Shown here in pieces: positions 37,636 through 47,817 of a stretch of 64,000 nt of DNA. The stretch is from positions 186,001 through 250,000 of the forward strand of contig NZ_JABJXD010000001.1 in NCBI RefSeq assembly GCF_019093865.1. The letters run 5' to 3'. Each line of letters opens with the position of its first letter. Positions within the stretch are counted from its first letter, which is position 1. The notes below the pieces were generated by a model. It did no database searches and had not been told where the DNA came from. It saw nothing but the letters and a program-made list of their open reading frames with translations. The DNA comes from Lentibacillus saliphilus (GTDB lineage: Bacteria > Bacillota > Bacilli > Bacillales > Amphibacillaceae). The translations under genes were made by a program, and so were the position numbers.

Positions 37636-37678
37636 ATAGGTATAATGGACCATGCCTTTTGGTCTGGTATAGGTATAA
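37636..37678. repeat. paired 10-bp direct repeats upstream of the fla/che promoter
   Basis: ATAGGTATAA occurs at 37636-37645 and again at 37669-37678, 33 bases apart (about three helical turns), just upstream of the promoter. This spacing on one face of the helix suggests a binding site for a regulator; which one is unknown. Confidence 0.5.
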
Positions 37679-37720
37679 ATATCACAAAATAATATTTAAA
37701 AATTAAATATAATCTGATTT

Positions 37721-37767
37721 ATGTAAATAAAAAACAGCTGCCCTCAGTTTTTACTGAGGGCAGCTGT
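37721..37767 (-). terminator. intrinsic terminator after codY
   Basis: A perfect stem of 15 bp (37767-37753 with 37748-37734, loop AAAA) is followed on the minus strand by TTTTTTATTT. This isolates the xerC-hslV-hslU-codY transcript from fla/che. Confidence 0.92.
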
Positions 37768-37781
37768 TCTGTAAAATTAAA

Positions 37782-38561
37782 TTATCTTGAACGTAGTTTT
37801 TCTAGTTCAACAAGGAACTTATCGTTAAGTACTTTAATGTATGTCCCTTTCATTCCGAGTGATCTCGACTCAATAACACCAGCGCTTTCTAGCTTACGGA
37901 GCGCATTAACAATCACTGAACGTGTGATACCGACACGGTCGGCAATTTTACTTGCAACAAGTAGACCTTCTTTTCCATCAAGTTCTTCAAAAATGTGGTC
38001 AATTGCTTCAAGTTCACTATAAGATAATGAACTAATTGCCATTTGTACCACTGCTTTACTTCTAGCTTCTGTTTCAATTTCTTCTGTTTTTTCATGAAGA
38101 ATTTCCATACCTACAACAGTAGCACCATATTCAGCAAGTAATAAATCATCATCGCTGAATTCATCAGATAATCTACTTAAAATGAGGGTACCAAGACGCT
38201 CACCACCGCCCATAATAGGGACGATTGTCGTTAGTCCTTCTTTGAATAGTTCTTTGTTCTCAATTGGGAAAGCTGTATGCGGACTATCGATATCTAAGTT
38301 AGCTGTTGTTTCATAAATATTAAATAAACGTTGTGTGTATTCTTCAGGAAATTGTCTATCTTCAAGCATAGATTTCATACGTTCATTTTCAATTTCTTGA
38401 TTAATGGCATAACCTAATAACTTACCACGTCTGCTTAAAATAAAGACATTCCCCTTAATCACATCACGCAGTGACTCACCCATTTCCACGAAGTTAACAG
38501 GTTTTCCTGCAGTTTTTTGCAACATTGCATTGATTTTTCTTGCTCGATCCAATAGTTTCAT
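37782..38561 (-). CDS. codY: global transcriptional regulator CodY
   Basis: GTP- and branched-chain-amino-acid-responsive repressor. The 259-aa protein has an N-terminal GAF domain and a C-terminal winged helix with [19 protein letters not shown] near residue 205. Length equals B. subtilis CodY. It is the last gene of the xerC operon and lies next to fla/che, one of its targets in B. subtilis. Confidence 0.97.
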   Translation of the reverse strand: MKLLDRARKINAMLQKTAGKPVNFVEMGESLRDVIKGNVFILSRRGKLLGYAINQEIENERMKSMLEDRQFPEEYTQRLFNIYETTANLDIDSPHTAFPIENKELFKEGLTTIVPIMGGGERLGTLILSRLSDEFSDDDLLLAEYGATVVGMEILHEKTEEIETEARSKAVVQMAISSLSYSELEAIDHIFEELDGKEGLLVASKIADRVGITRSVIVNALRKLESAGVIESRSLGMKGTYIKVLNDKFLVELEKLRSR

Positions 38562-38594
38562 AATGATGATCCTCCATTCAAGTCATAAGTTTTT

Positions 38595-39995
38595 TTATAG
38601 AATAAATTGACTCAAGTCTTTATTTCCTACAATATTGTTTAACTTTTTGTCAACATACTCGGCTGTGATGTCCACTTTTTCCATTGTAATGTCTGGTGCT
38701 TCAAAAGAAAGATCTTCAAGAAGCTTCTCAAGTATGGTATGCAGGCGTCTCGCTCCAATGTTATCAGTTTCCTGATTGACCTGATATGCGATTTCTGCCA
38801 GTCTATCTACAGCTTGGTCTGTAAAATTAACATTTATACCTTCTGTTTCCAAAAGCGCTTTATATTGCTTAAGCATCGCATTAGACGGTTCATTTAATAT
38901 GCGCTTGAAATCATCGACCGATAGCTTATCTAATTCTACACGAATTGGAAATCTACCCTGAAGTTCAGGGATGAGATCTGAAGGTTTCGCCATGTGAAAA
39001 GCACCCGCTGCAATAAAGAGCATATGACTTGTATTCACTGGGCCATATTTTGTAACAACTGTTGAACCTTCTACGATAGGTAGAATGTCTCGTTGAACAC
39101 CTTCTCGTGAGACGTTAGGGGAATTATCTTGCTTTCCAGCAACTTTGTCGATTTCATCAATAAAAATAATTCCAGATTGTTCCGCACGCCTAACCGCTTC
39201 ATTTGCTGCTTCATCCATATCCACAAGTTTATGAGCTTCTTGCTGTATCAGTATCTTTCTCGCTTCTGATACTGGTAGCTTTTGCTTTTTCTTCTTCTTG
39301 GGCATAAACTGACTGAATGCATCCTGCATATTCATACCCATTTGCTCCATTCCAGATCCTTGAAGCATATCAAACATCGAGGGTGGTTGTTCCTCGATTT
39401 CAATTGTAACAATTGATTCTTCCAATTCACCTTTGTGAAGCTGTTGCTCTACATGTTTCCGTTTGTTCTTAACGTCCTCGTCGGGTTGGTCCGCTTTATC
39501 TTCCTGATCTGAATCTTCTTGATTAGAAAACAGCATCTCGAGCGGATTTCTCATCGAGTTTGCTTGTTTTTTAGCTTGGGGTACAAGCAATGTCACAAGC
39601 TTTTTATTCGCTTCCGCTTCTGCTTTCCCTTGAACGTGCTTCATTTTTTCTTCCTTAACCATGTGCACGGCCATTTCAACAAGATCGCGCACCATCGATT
39701 CCACATCTCGCCCAACATAACCAACTTCGGTGAATTTGGTCGCCTCTATTTTTATAAAAGGCGCCGCTACCAATTTGGCAAGACGTCTTGCAATTTCGGT
39801 CTTCCCTACGCCTGTGGGTCCAATCATTAATATGTTCTTAGGAACAATTTCATCTTTGATAGAATCCTCTAATTGCATACGTCGGTATCGGTTTCTTAAA
39901 GCAACAGCGACAGATCGCTTGGCACTTTCCTGTCCTATAACATAACGATTGAGCTGTTCCACAATGTTCTTCGGGGTCAAATTACGTTCCATCAA
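38595..39995 (-). CDS. hslU: HslU (ClpY) protease ATPase subunit
   Basis: AAA+ unfoldase of the HslUV protease. The 466-aa protein has Walker [18 protein letters not shown] near residue 60, an inserted I domain with charged low-complexity stretches (about 140-240), Walker [14 protein letters not shown], and the C-terminal SQFIL tail that docks on HslV. It starts 11 bases after hslV. Confidence 0.96.
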   Translation of the reverse strand: MMERNLTPKNIVEQLNRYVIGQESAKRSVAVALRNRYRRMQLEDSIKDEIVPKNILMIGPTGVGKTEIARRLAKLVAAPFIKIEATKFTEVGYVGRDVESMVRDLVEMAVHMVKEEKMKHVQGKAEAEANKKLVTLLVPQAKKQANSMRNPLEMLFSNQEDSDQEDKADQPDEDVKNKRKHVEQQLHKGELEESIVTIEIEEQPPSMFDMLQGSGMEQMGMNMQDAFSQFMPKKKKKQKLPVSEARKILIQQEAHKLVDMDEAANEAVRRAEQSGIIFIDEIDKVAGKQDNSPNVSREGVQRDILPIVEGSTVVTKYGPVNTSHMLFIAAGAFHMAKPSDLIPELQGRFPIRVELDKLSVDDFKRILNEPSNAMLKQYKALLETEGINVNFTDQAVDRLAEIAYQVNQETDNIGARRLHTILEKLLEDLSFEAPDITMEKVDITAEYVDKKLNNIVGNKDLSQFIL

Positions 39996-40006
39996 GAAAG
40001 ACCTCC

Positions 40007-40564
40007 CTACTCTTCAAGTACCTCTAATGTAATCTGATCATTTGTATACACACAAACTTCTCCAGCAATTTGAAGTGCAGCTTGTGCAATGTCTTTGGCT
40101 GACATTTGTTCAGAATACCTTGCAAGGGCCCGACCTGCACTTAAAGCAAAGTTGCCACCTGACCCGATTGCCAAAATACCATCGTCAGGTTCAATCACTT
40201 CTCCTGTTCCTGAAACAAGAAACATCTTATCCTTGTTCATGACGATAAGCATTGCTTCTAATTTACGCAGGACTTTATCACTTCGCCATTCTTTTGCAAG
40301 CTCAACAGATGCCCTGGCTAAATTGCCATCGTATGTTTCAAGCTTACCTTCGAATTTCTCGAAAAGTGTGAAGGCATCGGCCACTGATCCAGCAAATCCG
40401 GCTAGAACTTTACCATTATAGAGGCGACGTACTTTCTTCGCTTTATGCTTCATAACGACAGCATTGCCTAACGTAACTTGACCATCTCCACTCATCGCAC
40501 TTTGACCGTTGTGCGTGATGGCAAAAATCGTTGTCGCATGCATGCTTTGATCCAGCTTGATCAC
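40007..40564 (-). CDS. hslV: HslV (ClpQ) protease peptidase subunit
   Basis: N-terminal nucleophile peptidase. The core [21 protein letters not shown] matches the family; alignment with E. coli HslV puts the catalytic Thr at the first T of ATTIF. Two starts are plausible: GTG 40564 (8 nt after AGGG; 185 aa) and ATG 40543 (178 aa). Either needs a short propeptide to be removed. The open frame to 40699 is inside xerC and not real. Confidence 0.93.
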   Translation of the reverse strand: MIKLDQSMHATTIFAITHNGQSAMSGDGQVTLGNAVVMKHKAKKVRRLYNGKVLAGFAGSVADAFTLFEKFEGKLETYDGNLARASVELAKEWRSDKVLRKLEAMLIVMNKDKMFLVSGTGEVIEPDDGILAIGSGGNFALSAGRALARYSEQMSAKDIAQAALQIAGEVCVYTNDQITLEVLEE

Positions 40565-40580
40565 CCCATTAACCCTAAAG

Positions 40581-41492
40581 TTAAGAATCTTGCGCTCTTG
40601 GATGACTTTCCATGTAAACATGGCGTAGTCGTTCCTTTGAAACGTGTGTATATATTTGTGTGGAAGATAAATGCTCATGTCCCAGCAATTCTTGAACAAT
40701 CCTTAAGTCTGCTCCCTCATTAAGCATATGCGTTGCAAACGTATGTCTTAACTTATGAGGGTGAACATGTATCGTCATTGCTGCTTTTTCAACCATATTT
40801 GACAAAATCAATCTAATCCCTCGAGGCGTCAATGCTGTTCCTTTAGCGTTTAAAAATAATGCATCTGTTGTAATGCCTGATTTAGAGAGCAACTGATTTC
40901 TCCCATCCTCTATGTACATTTCTAAGGCGATGGCAGCAAATCTGCCGAAGGGGACATATCGTTCTTTTCTTCCCTTCCCTCTTACGAGCATTGCACCAAT
41001 AAAAAAATCAATGTCTTCAAGCTCTACAGCTGCACATTCTCCTACGCGGACACCCGTTGCATAAAGCAACTCTAATAAAGCTTGGTTGCGCTGTCCCAAT
41101 GGTGTGCTTAAGTCACTGACATCAAATAATTTCTCCAATTCGGCTTCGTATAAAAATCCCGGAATTGTTTGTTCCCCTTTGGGAAGTACAACTGTTGTAA
41201 ATGGGTTCGCGTTGACGCGGCCTTCACGTTCAAGAAATCTAAAAAAGCTACGAAGACTAGACATTTTTCGAGCAACAGATTTTCGACTTAATCGTCTTTC
41301 ATACAATCGCGTCAAAAATAACCGTACGACCTTCTTATCAATATGTTTCACATCTTCGATTGCTTCTTCTGCCATAAATGCAAAAAAGGCATCCAAATCC
41401 TTTTGATAAAACGCAACTGTGTACGGTGATGCTGCCTTTTCAACTTTTAAATATTCAACGAACGCTATGCGATCATTTAATAATGCTTTCAT
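40581..41492 (-). CDS. xerC: tyrosine recombinase XerC (CodV)
   Basis: Resolves chromosome dimers at dif with XerD. The 303-aa protein has an N-terminal SAM-like domain and a catalytic domain with Arg in [32 protein letters not shown] and the nucleophile Tyr in IYTHVS. It leads the xerC-hslV-hslU-codY operon. B. subtilis has trmFO just upstream; here there is a non-coding gap. Confidence 0.94.
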   Translation of the reverse strand: MKALLNDRIAFVEYLKVEKAASPYTVAFYQKDLDAFFAFMAEEAIEDVKHIDKKVVRLFLTRLYERRLSRKSVARKMSSLRSFFRFLEREGRVNANPFTTVVLPKGEQTIPGFLYEAELEKLFDVSDLSTPLGQRNQALLELLYATGVRVGECAAVELEDIDFFIGAMLVRGKGRKERYVPFGRFAAIALEMYIEDGRNQLLSKSGITTDALFLNAKGTALTPRGIRLILSNMVEKAAMTIHVHPHKLRHTFATHMLNEGADLRIVQELLGHEHLSSTQIYTHVSKERLRHVYMESHPRAQDS

Positions 41493-41521
41493 GCTTCCAC
41501 CTCAGAATTTTACACACTTAA

Positions 41522-41550
41522 AGCATAGCATAATCCCCAATAAGAGGCAA
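41522..41550 (-). promoter_or_regulatory. proximal xerC promoter
   Basis: TTGCCT (41550-41545), 17 nt, TATGCT (41527-41522) with an extended TGC just before it. The transcript would have a short leader of about 25 nt before xerC. Confidence 0.6.
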
Positions 41551-41625
41551 TGGATTTAACAAAATTGTAACAACATTCTGATGTACATGTTAGACATTGT
41601 GAGAATAGTTCATTTACAACCAGGT

Positions 41626-41644
41626 GTAAAGTGAAATCACTTAC
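41626..41644. promoter_or_regulatory. operator-like inverted repeat at the distal xerC promoter
   Basis: AAGTGA/TCACTT arms around AA, extended by GT/AC with one bulge, lie just downstream of the expected start of transcription of the distal promoter. This is a classic repressor-site position; the regulator is unknown. Confidence 0.4.
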
Positions 41645-41653
41645 CAATAGGTA

Positions 41654-41682
41654 ATTATAAAGTGTATAAATACAATAGTCAA
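41654..41682 (-). promoter_or_regulatory. distal xerC promoter
   Basis: TTGACT (41682-41677), 17 nt, perfect TATAAT (41659-41654). It is the best sigma-A match in the window and would give a leader of about 155 nt before xerC. Confidence 0.75.
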
Positions 41683-41781
41683 CATTTAAGAATGGCATTA
41701 TTCTAAAATCAATGTAGGTTATTATCAATATTTCCAAATTATTATTTTTTATAACCTCAATTAACAATAATCATGAAAAAT

Positions 41782-41817
41782 GAACTGTACGACCAATTAT
41801 GTTTGGACGTACAGTTC
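41782..41817 (-). terminator. terminator after topA
   Basis: GAACTGTACG pairs with CGTACAGTTC, with an inner CCAA/TTGG stem, and is followed on the minus strand by ATTTTTC. It ends the topA transcript. Confidence 0.8.
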
Positions 41818-41836
41818 AAAATTAAGTGCGTGAACC

Positions 41837-43915
41837 TTAATTTTGTGTTGATTCTTTGTAATCGCAAGACGTACATTGAACCTGTGTTTCCTTTTTGCTT
41901 TTTTTCTCCACAAGTAGTTCATTGCATTTAGGACATGGCCGAGCGATTGGTTTATCCCATGATACGAAATCACATTCTGGAAATTGATCACAGCCGTAAA
42001 ACACCCGACGTTTTTTTGATTTTCTTTCAACAATGTTACCTGTCTTACATTTTGGACAGTGAACACCAATTTCTTTTAAAATCGGTTTCGTGTTGCGGCA
42101 ATCCGGGAAATTGGAACATGCAAGAAACTTCCCGTAACGCCCCATTTTATAAACCATTTCATGACCACATTTTTCACAGTCAATCCCTGCTGGTTCATCT
42201 TTAATCTCAATCGTTTCCATTTCTTGCTCTGCTTTTTCTAACCTCTTGCTAAAATCTTGATAAAAGTGATCGATTAGGTGAATCCAGTTCTTCTGACCGT
42301 CTTCGACCGAATCTAAATCATTTTCCATTTTAGCAGTAAAATCAACATTAATAATTTCCGGAAAAAATTCTTCAACAATATCAATAACAATGGTTCCAAG
42401 TTCTGTTGGAACAAAGCGTTTATTATCCATGCTCACATAGCCTCTACGTTGAATTGTATCAAGCGTAGGCGCATATGTGGAAGGACGACCAATTCCCTTT
42501 TCCTCCATTGTCCGTACAAGTCTCGCTTCAGTATAGCGTGGTGGCGGCTGAGTGAAATGTTGATTTGGCGTAATTTTAGCGGCTTTAACACGAATTCCCT
42601 CTTCAAGCTCAGGTAATCGTTTATCCTCTGTTTTTTTATTATCGTCCGTGCCTTCAACATAAATCTTCATAAACCCATTAAATTTAACGACTGATCCAGT
42701 TGCTCGAAATTCTACGTCATTATTTAAAAGGTGGACCGTCATTGTATCAAGAACCGCCGGTGCCATCTGGCTCGCCAAGAATCGCTCCCAAATTAATTTA
42801 TATAGCCGATACTGATCTCTTGATAATATACTCTTTAATGATTTAGGATCACGTAATACGGATGTTGGTCGAATGGCTTCGTGGGCATCTTGAGTGCCTT
42901 CTTGCTTCTTCCCTTGTTTATACGTCCCTAAATAGGATTCACCATACGAGTCTTTAATATATGTTTTAGCTTCTTGCTTAGCACTTTCGGAAATACGAGT
43001 TGAATCGGTACGCATATATGTGATAAGACCTTGTATGCCACCTGACTTACGCCCCAAATCTATCCCTTCATACAACTGCTGTGCAATCATCATCGTCTTT
43101 TTAGCACGAAAATTTATTTTTCGAGCCGCTTCCTGTTGTAAGGACGAGGTTGTGAATGGTTTTGCGGGATTCTTCTTCCGTTCCCGTTTATTAACCTTAT
43201 CAACCGTAAATTCGTCCTCACTTAACGTGTTCATGATTTTATCAACATCTTGTTCATTTGCTAGTTCTTGCTTTTTACCGTCAACACCGTAAAACGATCC
43301 TTCAAATGGTTCTTGATCCTTTAAAAAATCTGCTGTAATTGACCAATATTCTTCAGGTTTAAATTGCTTAATCTCATTTTCCCGATCAATAATCATCTTA
43401 ACTGCAACTGATTGTACTCTACCAGCACTTAATCCTTTTTTGACCTTTTTCCAAAGAAGTGGGCTGATGTTGTAGCCTACAAGGCGATCAAGAATTCGTC
43501 TAGCTTGTTGAGCGTCAACGAGATCTTCATTGATTTTTCTTGGATGTTTAAATGAGTCCTTAACAGACTCCTTCGTAATTTCATTAAATACGACACGGCA
43601 TTGAGATTGATCATCTACATTAAGAGCATGTGCCAAATGCCATGCAATTGCTTCACCTTCGCGATCCGGGTCAGCTGCGAGATATATTTTTTTTGCTTTT
43701 TTAGCCGCTTTTTTTAAATCCTTTAATACGTCGCCTTTCCCGCGAATGGTAATATATTTCGGTTCATACTGGTTGTCAACATCAACACCCATTTGACTTT
43801 TTGGTAAATCTCGCACATGTCCCATGGATGCTTTAACCGTATATTTTTTGCCTAAATAGCGTTCAATTGTTTTTGCTTTAGCGGGAGATTCAACGATCAC
43901 AAGATAATCAGACAT
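41837..43915 (-). CDS. topA: DNA topoisomerase I
   Basis: Relaxes negative supercoils. The 692-aa protein has the Toprim domain ([19 protein letters not shown] at the N terminus; [12 protein letters not shown]), [12 protein letters not shown], the active-site Tyr in [12 protein letters not shown] near residue 300, and three C-terminal zinc ribbons ([34 protein letters not shown]). Length is as in B. subtilis. Confidence 0.97.
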   Translation of the reverse strand: MSDYLVIVESPAKAKTIERYLGKKYTVKASMGHVRDLPKSQMGVDVDNQYEPKYITIRGKGDVLKDLKKAAKKAKKIYLAADPDREGEAIAWHLAHALNVDDQSQCRVVFNEITKESVKDSFKHPRKINEDLVDAQQARRILDRLVGYNISPLLWKKVKKGLSAGRVQSVAVKMIIDRENEIKQFKPEEYWSITADFLKDQEPFEGSFYGVDGKKQELANEQDVDKIMNTLSEDEFTVDKVNKRERKKNPAKPFTTSSLQQEAARKINFRAKKTMMIAQQLYEGIDLGRKSGGIQGLITYMRTDSTRISESAKQEAKTYIKDSYGESYLGTYKQGKKQEGTQDAHEAIRPTSVLRDPKSLKSILSRDQYRLYKLIWERFLASQMAPAVLDTMTVHLLNNDVEFRATGSVVKFNGFMKIYVEGTDDNKKTEDKRLPELEEGIRVKAAKITPNQHFTQPPPRYTEARLVRTMEEKGIGRPSTYAPTLDTIQRRGYVSMDNKRFVPTELGTIVIDIVEEFFPEIINVDFTAKMENDLDSVEDGQKNWIHLIDHFYQDFSKRLEKAEQEMETIEIKDEPAGIDCEKCGHEMVYKMGRYGKFLACSNFPDCRNTKPILKEIGVHCPKCKTGNIVERKSKKRRVFYGCDQFPECDFVSWDKPIARPCPKCNELLVEKKSKKETQVQCTSCDYKESTQN

Positions 43916-44234
43916 AATTCTTCCTCCTGTACTGAGGTTTTAACAACCATTCAGTCATTGCTACACAATCTATTTATGTGTTTATTTAATGATATCCACG
44001 CTTTATTCAAGTAAAGGCTCTTAAAGACGTACTATTACGATCATCACCCAATCAAAATTGGACGTTATCAAGGAACGTAGTTGTTAAGATAGCTCCTCGA
44101 CATCGCTATACTGATTTGAAAAAGCGTTAAGAAAAATAAAAGAAGATACATTTAATACATATCGATCAATGTTTTATTAAATCGCTACTAATACTAAATA
44201 CATAGACTGCTTTTGTCAAATAATCAATCACTAC
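43916..44234. other. 319-bp intergenic region dprA-topA
   Basis: No gene seen. A promoter at its dprA end (44191-44219) implies an approximately 270-nt leader for topA. The leader contains a small hairpin CCAAT/ATTGG and no clear terminator or known riboswitch. Confidence 0.6.
44191..44219 (-). promoter_or_regulatory. sigma-A promoter for topA
   Basis: Perfect TTGACA (44219-44214), 17 nt, TAGTAT (44196-44191), immediately downstream of the dprA stop codon. It would give topA a transcript independent of dprA. Confidence 0.65.
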
Positions 44235-45134
44235 CTATATATTATAAAACAATCCGATTCGTGTATTTTTCCAGTCATCTAAAATATCATTAGAAGAAAA
44301 CACGAGTTTAGCGCCATCTTGAATCATCTGATGACACCCTATTGTTTGTTTAGTTAATGGTGAGCCCGGGACAGCGTAAACTTCTCTTCCTTGATCAAGG
44401 GCTTGTTCAACTGTGATAAGAGTACCACTTTTTTCGGTCGCTTCTATTACGAGAGTGCCAAAGCTCAAGCCACTAATTATCCGATTCCTTTCTGGGAAAT
44501 GGTGTTTTCTAGGTGGGGTTGTAGGAGCATATTCGGATAAAACAAGTCCTTGAGAACACATTTGGTGAAATAGATTTGTATTTATTTTTGGATATATATG
44601 CTCAAACCCACTGCCTAGAACTGCAATTGTCTTCCCACCTTTAGCAAGTGCAACTTGATGAGCAAAGCTATCAATTCCTTTCGCCATACCACTGACAATT
44701 ACCCACTTTTCGTTAACGAGCGGACTAACGATGCGTTTCACTTTGGATTCTGCTTCTGATGATGGCTGTCTTGTACCGATGACGCTTAGTGCTGGTTTTT
44801 GATGAAGTAATCCTTGATCACCGAGCGTATATAAAACAAGAGGGGCATCTTTTATTGTTTTTAATACATGAGGATAATGTGGATCAATAATTGTTATGAT
44901 GTCAACATGTGCCAAATCAGCTTTAATACGATTGACGAGTGTCGTACTTTTAAGATCCGTTGTAAAGTGGTAGGCTTGATCAGCTTTAACTTTAAATAAT
45001 TGAGAGATGTCTGTAGAAGATAAGTTGTAGATGGTTTTTAATGAAGGGTCATATCGGAGAAACGAACGAATCACACGACGGTTAATGCCGCGACATCTGC
45101 TTATATGCAGCAAACGTTTGCGTATCAGTTCCAT
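44235..45134 (-). CDS. dprA: DNA-processing protein DprA (Smf)
   Basis: Loads RecA on incoming single-stranded DNA in transformation. The 299-aa protein has an N-terminal SAM-like helical region and the Rossmann-like core with SVIGTRQPSSEAE, IVSGMAKGIDSFAHQVAL and FPERNRIISGLSFGTLVIEA. Length matches B. subtilis Smf; no C-terminal winged helix is evident. ATG 45134 follows AAGGAAGTGACTGA. Confidence 0.95.
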   Translation of the reverse strand: MELIRKRLLHISRCRGINRRVIRSFLRYDPSLKTIYNLSSTDISQLFKVKADQAYHFTTDLKSTTLVNRIKADLAHVDIITIIDPHYPHVLKTIKDAPLVLYTLGDQGLLHQKPALSVIGTRQPSSEAESKVKRIVSPLVNEKWVIVSGMAKGIDSFAHQVALAKGGKTIAVLGSGFEHIYPKINTNLFHQMCSQGLVLSEYAPTTPPRKHHFPERNRIISGLSFGTLVIEATEKSGTLITVEQALDQGREVYAVPGSPLTKQTIGCHQMIQDGAKLVFSSNDILDDWKNTRIGLFYNI

Positions 45135-45542
45135 TCAGTCACTTCCTTTTTCTTAAAATCATTCATGACAAGACAACATGTATTGAGAGATGTGGCTTGA
45201 ATAAAAGAAGTTTAACCAAATCAAAATTCGGATAATATCATCGCTCCGGAAATATACTTCGCTTTCCGCGGGGGAACAGGAGGTTACTCGTTCGATGTTG
45301 GCGCAGGACGCGCCGAACTTAGTCGACCATCCCCTCGGTAAGCCTCGGGCCAACACGATGTTGGTCATGAAGGCGTGGCGATTATCGTCGCGGTCTTAGC
45401 CTTCCTTCCCCACGCACTGAGGGGTCTCACCTATGCCTTTCCTCCCGCTGGAGTCTGCGTATTTTTCCGGAGCTAATGTAGAGCATTGTTACTCTTTTGA
45501 ATTAAACTTTAAGTTACAACCAGCCCGTCATGTAAAATGATA
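45135..45542. other. 408-bp intergenic region sucD-dprA
   Basis: No credible gene. A 231-bp GC-rich inverted-repeat element (45243-45473) occupies the middle; the AT-rich flanks show no clear promoter. A 69-codon minus-strand frame inside the element is an artefact of the repeat. Confidence 0.75.
45243..45473. repeat. GC-rich interspersed element with terminal inverted repeats
   Basis: The ends GCTCCGGAAATATAC and GTATTTTTCCGGAGC are inverted repeats with 14 of 15 matches. Inside are CGCTTTCCGCGGG at one end and CCCGCTGGAGTC at the other, several short hairpins (for example GGCGC/GCGCC near 45303) and a repeated CGATGTTGG (near 45292 and 45357). The base composition contrasts with its AT-rich surroundings. 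It carries no open frame for a transposase. I recall closely similar repeats between genes in Virgibacillus and related halotolerant Bacillaceae; exact family not verified. Confidence 0.8.
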
Positions 45543-46445
45543 TTAGTGGGTTTTACACACTTCGTCTAATTGATGTGACTTTAGCACTTCAATCATCGTT
45601 TCTCCCATAACTGCAGGGGTTTCTGCTACTTTAATGCCACATTCAGTCATGACGCGAATTTTTTCTTCAGCAGTCCCCTTTCCGCCAGAAATAATCGCAC
45701 CTGCATGACCCATCCGTTTTCCAGGAGGAGCCGTAGCACCACCAATAAATCCAACTACTGGTTTATTCATATGGGCTTTAACCCATTCGGCAGCTTCTTC
45801 TTCAGCTGTACCACCGATTTCACCAATCATGATAACAGCTTTTGTTTCAGGATCCTCATTGAATGCTTTTAAAACATCAATAAAGTCTGTGCCATTTACC
45901 GGATCACCACCAATTCCAACAGCAGTCGTTTGACCATAACCTGCCTCTGTTAATTGGTGAACAGCTTCATAAGTCAGTGTACCCGAACGTGATACGACAC
46001 CTATATGCCCTTTTTTGTGTATATAGCCTGGCATAATTCCAATTTTTGATTCATCTGCTGTAATAACACCTGGACAGTTTGGACCAATGAGGCGTGTCCG
46101 TTTACCTTCCATATAGCGTTTCACTTTGACCATATCGATGACTGGTATATGCTCAGTAATACAAATTACGAGGTCAAGATCCGCATCAACAGCTTCGATA
46201 ATGGCATCGGCTGCGAATGGTGCAGGTACATAAACAACTGAAGCCGTTGCTTCGGTTTGTTCTACAGCCTCTTTTACCGTATTAAAGACTGGCACCCCAT
46301 CTACTTCAGTTCCACCCTTTTTTGGAGTTACACCGGCGACGATTTTCGTGCCGTATTCAAGCATCTGTTTCGTATGAAAACGTGCTGTTCCACCTGTAAT
46401 GCCCTGGACTATTACTTTAGTATCCTTATTCACGTAAATACTCAT
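45543..46445 (-). CDS. sucD: succinyl-CoA synthetase alpha subunit
   Basis: ADP/GDP-forming ligase of the TCA cycle. From ATG 46445 (after GGGCGGACAAAAA) the protein is 300 aa, equal to B. subtilis SucD. It has the CoA-binding [15 protein letters not shown], the phosphohistidine loop [15 protein letters not shown], and GPNCPGVI. The frame is open to 46469 through the binding site. Confidence 0.96.
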   Translation of the reverse strand: MSIYVNKDTKVIVQGITGGTARFHTKQMLEYGTKIVAGVTPKKGGTEVDGVPVFNTVKEAVEQTEATASVVYVPAPFAADAIIEAVDADLDLVICITEHIPVIDMVKVKRYMEGKRTRLIGPNCPGVITADESKIGIMPGYIHKKGHIGVVSRSGTLTYEAVHQLTEAGYGQTTAVGIGGDPVNGTDFIDVLKAFNEDPETKAVIMIGEIGGTAEEEAAEWVKAHMNKPVVGFIGGATAPPGKRMGHAGAIISGGKGTAEEKIRVMTECGIKVAETPAVMGETMIEVLKSHQLDEVCKTH

Positions 46446-46494
46446 TTTTTGTCCGCCCTTTCTAGTCAATCTAGCAATTAAGTCTATCGTTAAT

Positions 46495-47655
46495 CTACTT
46501 CACCATCGAAACAATTTTTTGAGCACCATCTGCCATAGAATCTGCAGATGTAATATTTAACCCGGATTCTTTAAGGATTTGCTTACCAAGATCAACATTC
46601 GTTCCTTCAAGACGAACAACAAGTGGAATCTGTAAGCCTACTTGCTTCGTCGCTTCTACAACACCTTCAGCAATGACATCACACTTCATTATGCCACCAA
46701 AAATATTTACAAAAATCCCTTTAACGTGTTCATCTGATAAGATAATTTTAAAGGCTTCGGTCACTTTTTCCGCCGTAGCACCGCCCCCAACATCCAAGAA
46801 ATTCGCTGGTTCGCCGCCATAGTGCTTTATAATGTCCATCGTTGACATAGCAAGTCCTGCACCATTCACCATACAACCAATATTCCCGTCGAGAGAAATA
46901 TAGCTTAAATCATATTTAGAAGCTTCAATTTCTTTTTCATCTTCCTCTTCAAGATCCCGCATAGCCATCACATCTTTTTGGCGATACAACGCGTTGTCAT
47001 CAAAGTTTAATTTCGCGTCAAGTGCCATCACTTCACCGTCCCCTGTCGTAACGAGCGGATTAATTTCGGCGATGGAGCAATCCTTTTCAAGGTATGCCTG
47101 ATAGAGGCCAAGCATAAATTTAACCGCTTTTGATAGCAGTTCATCTGGTATATTAATATTAAATGCAAGTCGTCGAGCTTGGAATGGTAATAAGCCAACA
47201 ACTGGATCAATCTCTTCTCTAAATATCTTCTCAGGGGTTTGTGCGGCAACTTCTTCAATCTCTGTACCGCCCTCTTCGGACCCCATCATAACAACACGAC
47301 CTGTTGCACGGTCCAATACGAGTCCAATATAGTATTCATTTTGTATATCGCAGCCTTCTTCAATTAAGAGACGCTTCACTTCTTTACCTTCTGGCCCAGT
47401 TTGGTGGGTCACTAGCGTCTTGCCTAAAATCTCTTCGGCATATGTACGTACGTCATCCAAGTTCTTGGCTACTTTAACCCCGCCTGCTTTACCGCGTCCT
47501 CCAGCATGAATTTGTGCTTTAACAACGGTTATGTCGGTACCAAGTTTTTTGGCAGCTTCTACCGCTTCATCCACACTGAAAGCTACATGACCATTGGGAA
47601 CGCTTACACCATAATTGCGTAATATTTCTTTGCCTTGATATTCATGAATGTTCAT
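46495..47655 (-). CDS. sucC: succinyl-CoA synthetase beta subunit
   Basis: Partner of SucD. ATG 47655 follows TTAGGAGGAAAAGGT and gives 386 aa. It has an ATP-grasp N-terminal domain ([28 protein letters not shown]) and the C-terminal [16 protein letters not shown] with [11 protein letters not shown]. Confidence 0.96.
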   Translation of the reverse strand: MNIHEYQGKEILRNYGVSVPNGHVAFSVDEAVEAAKKLGTDITVVKAQIHAGGRGKAGGVKVAKNLDDVRTYAEEILGKTLVTHQTGPEGKEVKRLLIEEGCDIQNEYYIGLVLDRATGRVVMMGSEEGGTEIEEVAAQTPEKIFREEIDPVVGLLPFQARRLAFNINIPDELLSKAVKFMLGLYQAYLEKDCSIAEINPLVTTGDGEVMALDAKLNFDDNALYRQKDVMAMRDLEEEDEKEIEASKYDLSYISLDGNIGCMVNGAGLAMSTMDIIKHYGGEPANFLDVGGGATAEKVTEAFKIILSDEHVKGIFVNIFGGIMKCDVIAEGVVEATKQVGLQIPLVVRLEGTNVDLGKQILKESGLNITSADSMADGAQKIVSMVK

Positions 47656-47689
47656 ACCTTTTCCTCCTAACAAAATTCACTGCATGTCC

Positions 47690-47718
47690 ATTGTATATAA
47701 AAAGATGTCATTTCACAA
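47690..47718 (-). promoter_or_regulatory. sigma-A promoter of sucCD
   Basis: TTGTGA (47718-47713), 17 nt, TACAAT (47695-47690), about 35 bases upstream of the sucC start. Confidence 0.65.
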
Positions 47719-47817
47719 GAATAAGAGAATATTGATTTTAATATAGTGCTAGATGTTGATATAGCAAGGTTTTTCTAATTCAATTAGTTTGTGAAAAACA
47801 TATCAAGATCAATGATG

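Larger units (their letters stand above)
41493..41836. other. 344-bp intergenic region topA-xerC
   Basis: No coding potential seen. It holds the topA terminator (41782-41817), a strong promoter (41654-41682), an inverted repeat (41626-41644) and a second promoter (41522-41550) for xerC. No remnant of trmFO, which occupies this site in B. subtilis, was recognised. Confidence 0.7.

Noticed and set aside
37600-37640. CodY box before fla/che
   Set aside because: GAGAAAATT matches only the right half of the AATTTTCWGAAAATT consensus (about 9 of 15); too weak to list as a site although CodY control is plausible.
41510-41767. 85-codon minus-strand frame upstream of xerC
   Set aside because: Runs through two promoters; AT-rich composition without a start site.
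45159-45368. 69-codon minus-strand frame between sucD and dprA
   Set aside because: Lies mostly in the GC-rich inverted-repeat element; no known family and no ribosome binding site.
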